Assembly (NCBI RefSeq): GCF_000342005.1
Contig: NZ_AOHO01000084.1
Coordinates: 1 to 64,000 of the forward strand
Direction: 5' to 3'
Origin: Amycolatopsis decaplanina DSM 44594
Lineage (GTDB): Bacteria > Actinomycetota > Actinomycetes > Mycobacteriales > Pseudonocardiaceae
Length of the DNA stretch: 64,000 nucleotides
The position numbers and the translations under genes were made by a program. Below, one piece after another: positions 63,216 to 64,000 of the stretch (its first letter is position 1; every line of letters starts with the position of its first letter). A model generated the notes under the pieces. The model was not told the origin of the DNA. It saw only the letters and a list, made by a program, of their open reading frames with translations, and did not search any database.

Positions 63216-64000
63216 ATGCACGCGGCACTGGCCGTCCACCCCGCCTCCGGTAACGGTGCCGCGGGACGGCTGATGGAGTCGGTCGCGGCGCGGCTGCGGC
63301 CCGTCGTGGACCGGCTCGACGTCCTCGTCGCCGGCACGGTCGAGGAGTCCCGCGCGCTGATGACCGATTCGCGCGCGGCCGGGCTGGACGTCCTCGTCGT
63401 CCTCGGTGGCGACGGCGCGGCGCACCAGGGCGTTCAGTTCTGCGCCGAATCCGGCGTCGCGCTCGGGCTCGTCCCCGCGGGCACCGGCAACGACTTCGCC
63501 AGGGCACTCGGGACCCCCGAGAACCCGCACGCGGCCGTCGATCTCGTCGCGAGGCGGATCGCGGAGGGGAAACGGCGGAGGGTGGATCTCGGCCGGGCCG
63601 GTGGCGAATGGTTCGCCACCGTGCTGTGCTCCGGCTTCGATGCCCTCGTCACCGAACGCGCCAACCGGCTGACCTGGCCACGCGGCCCGCGCCGCTACGA
63701 CGTCGCGATCCTGGCGGAACTCGCCGCGTTCCGGCCCCGGCCGGTCGTGCTCCGCACCGACGTCGAAACGCTCGAACTCGACGCCACCATGATCGCCGTC
63801 GGCAACACTCCGTACTACGGCGGCGGCATGCTGATCTGCCCCGGCGCGGACCCGGAGGACGGCCGGTTCGACGTCACCGTCGTGGGCGACGCGACCCGGC
63901 GCGATCTGCTCCGCATGCTGCCCGGTGTCCGCTCCGGGCAGCACGTCGCGCATCCGGCGGTGCGGACCCTCAAAGCCAGCCAGATCCACCTGGCGGGAAG
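63216..64000 (+). CDS. Diacylglycerol kinase-like lipid kinase (3' end outside window)
   Basis: The frame starts at an ATG seven bases after tatC and runs open to the last base, giving about 261 residues. VHPASGNGAAGRLM, VVLGGDGAAHQGVQF and LVPAGTGNDFARALG are the ATP-binding and GGDGT-type motifs of YegS/DgkB lipid kinases. The product would phosphorylate diacylglycerol or a related lipid at the inner membrane face. It is the second such domain in the window, after the PAP2 fusion at 51526-53004. The C-terminal part is not seen. Confidence 0.87.
   Translation, partial: MHAALAVHPASGNGAAGRLMESVAARLRPVVDRLDVLVAGTVEESRALMTDSRAAGLDVLVVLGGDGAAHQGVQFCAESGVALGLVPAGTGNDFARALGTPENPHAAVDLVARRIAEGKRRRVDLGRAGGEWFATVLCSGFDALVTERANRLTWPRGPRRYDVAILAELAAFRPRPVVLRTDVETLELDATMIAVGNTPYYGGGMLICPGADPEDGRFDVTVVGDATRRDLLRMLPGVRSGQHVAHPAVRTLKASQIHLAG

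Overview
The window is high-GC actinobacterial chromosome, most probably from Amycolatopsis or a close member of the Pseudonocardiaceae. Evidence is the dense GC-rich codon use with many GTG starts, a complete Pup-proteasome locus, mycothiol synthesis (mshC), an F420/LLM-type oxidoreductase, a mabA-inhA-like fatty acid pair, and twin-arginine genes behind pafBC. The gene order from mshC to tatC follows the mycobacterial Rv2130c-Rv2093c backbone in mirror image, with many accessory genes inserted. No rRNA, tRNA, CRISPR array, prophage or insertion sequence was seen.

Layout. 1-8.5 kb: a tRNA methyltransferase, a Tat-exported PhoD phosphatase, a thioesterase, a secreted lipase-like hydrolase, and a four-gene operon (MHS-type permease, response regulator, sensor kinase, orphan TAXI binding lipoprotein). 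8.7-13.3 kb: fabG-inhA and hemH, split by an inserted TetR/MFS pair with matching operators and a truncated SnoaL-like gene. 13.3-17.9 kb: repeat-rich spacers around a TetR-controlled lipoprotein, hydrolase and membrane-protein group. 17.9-23.4 kb: an AAA+/VWA pair, a TipA-like MerR regulator and mshC. 23.4-28.5 kb: an ABC-F protein under a MarR regulator, an ArsR/MFS pair and a phosphoesterase. 28.5-38.6 kb: PAC2, HAD, Ada-AlkA and Ogt repair proteins, hisE-hisG, an orphan ParA, a thioesterase, a RecB-like Fe-S nuclease, a site-2 protease and trmI. 38.8-54.5 kb: the Pup-proteasome region (arc, dop, pup, prcB, prcA, pafA), interrupted by a DMT transporter, an aldo/keto reductase, lipoproteins, a NUDIX protein, a secreted beta-trefoil lectin and a PAP2-diacylglycerol kinase fusion. 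54.5-64 kb: an Asp-box protein, ArsR/LLM, SDR, SRPBCC, a quinone oxidoreductase and HxlR group, then pafB-pafC, a small membrane protein, tatA-tatC and a truncated diacylglycerol kinase.

How it works together. PafA ligates Pup to target lysines, ARC unfolds the tagged protein into the PrcBA core, and Dop removes Pup. Pup here ends in GGE, so Dop deamidation is not needed. PafB and PafC form the DNA-damage transcription activator. Two near-consensus PafBC (RecA-NDp) promoters lie in this window, in front of arc and in front of the RecB-like nuclease, which would tie damage signalling to the proteasome ATPase and to a repair nuclease within one locus.

The most unusual non-coding feature is a set of repeated palindromic modules. 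Family A is a 44-48 bp hairpin ending in CTCGTGAG; family B has TGAAGGCCCCC-type arms; C and D are shorter motifs. They recur as single copies, halves and mosaics, mostly behind the 3' ends of convergent genes. A second global feature is the number of genes with a TANNNT -10 box 6-8 nt before the start codon, which predicts leaderless mRNAs.
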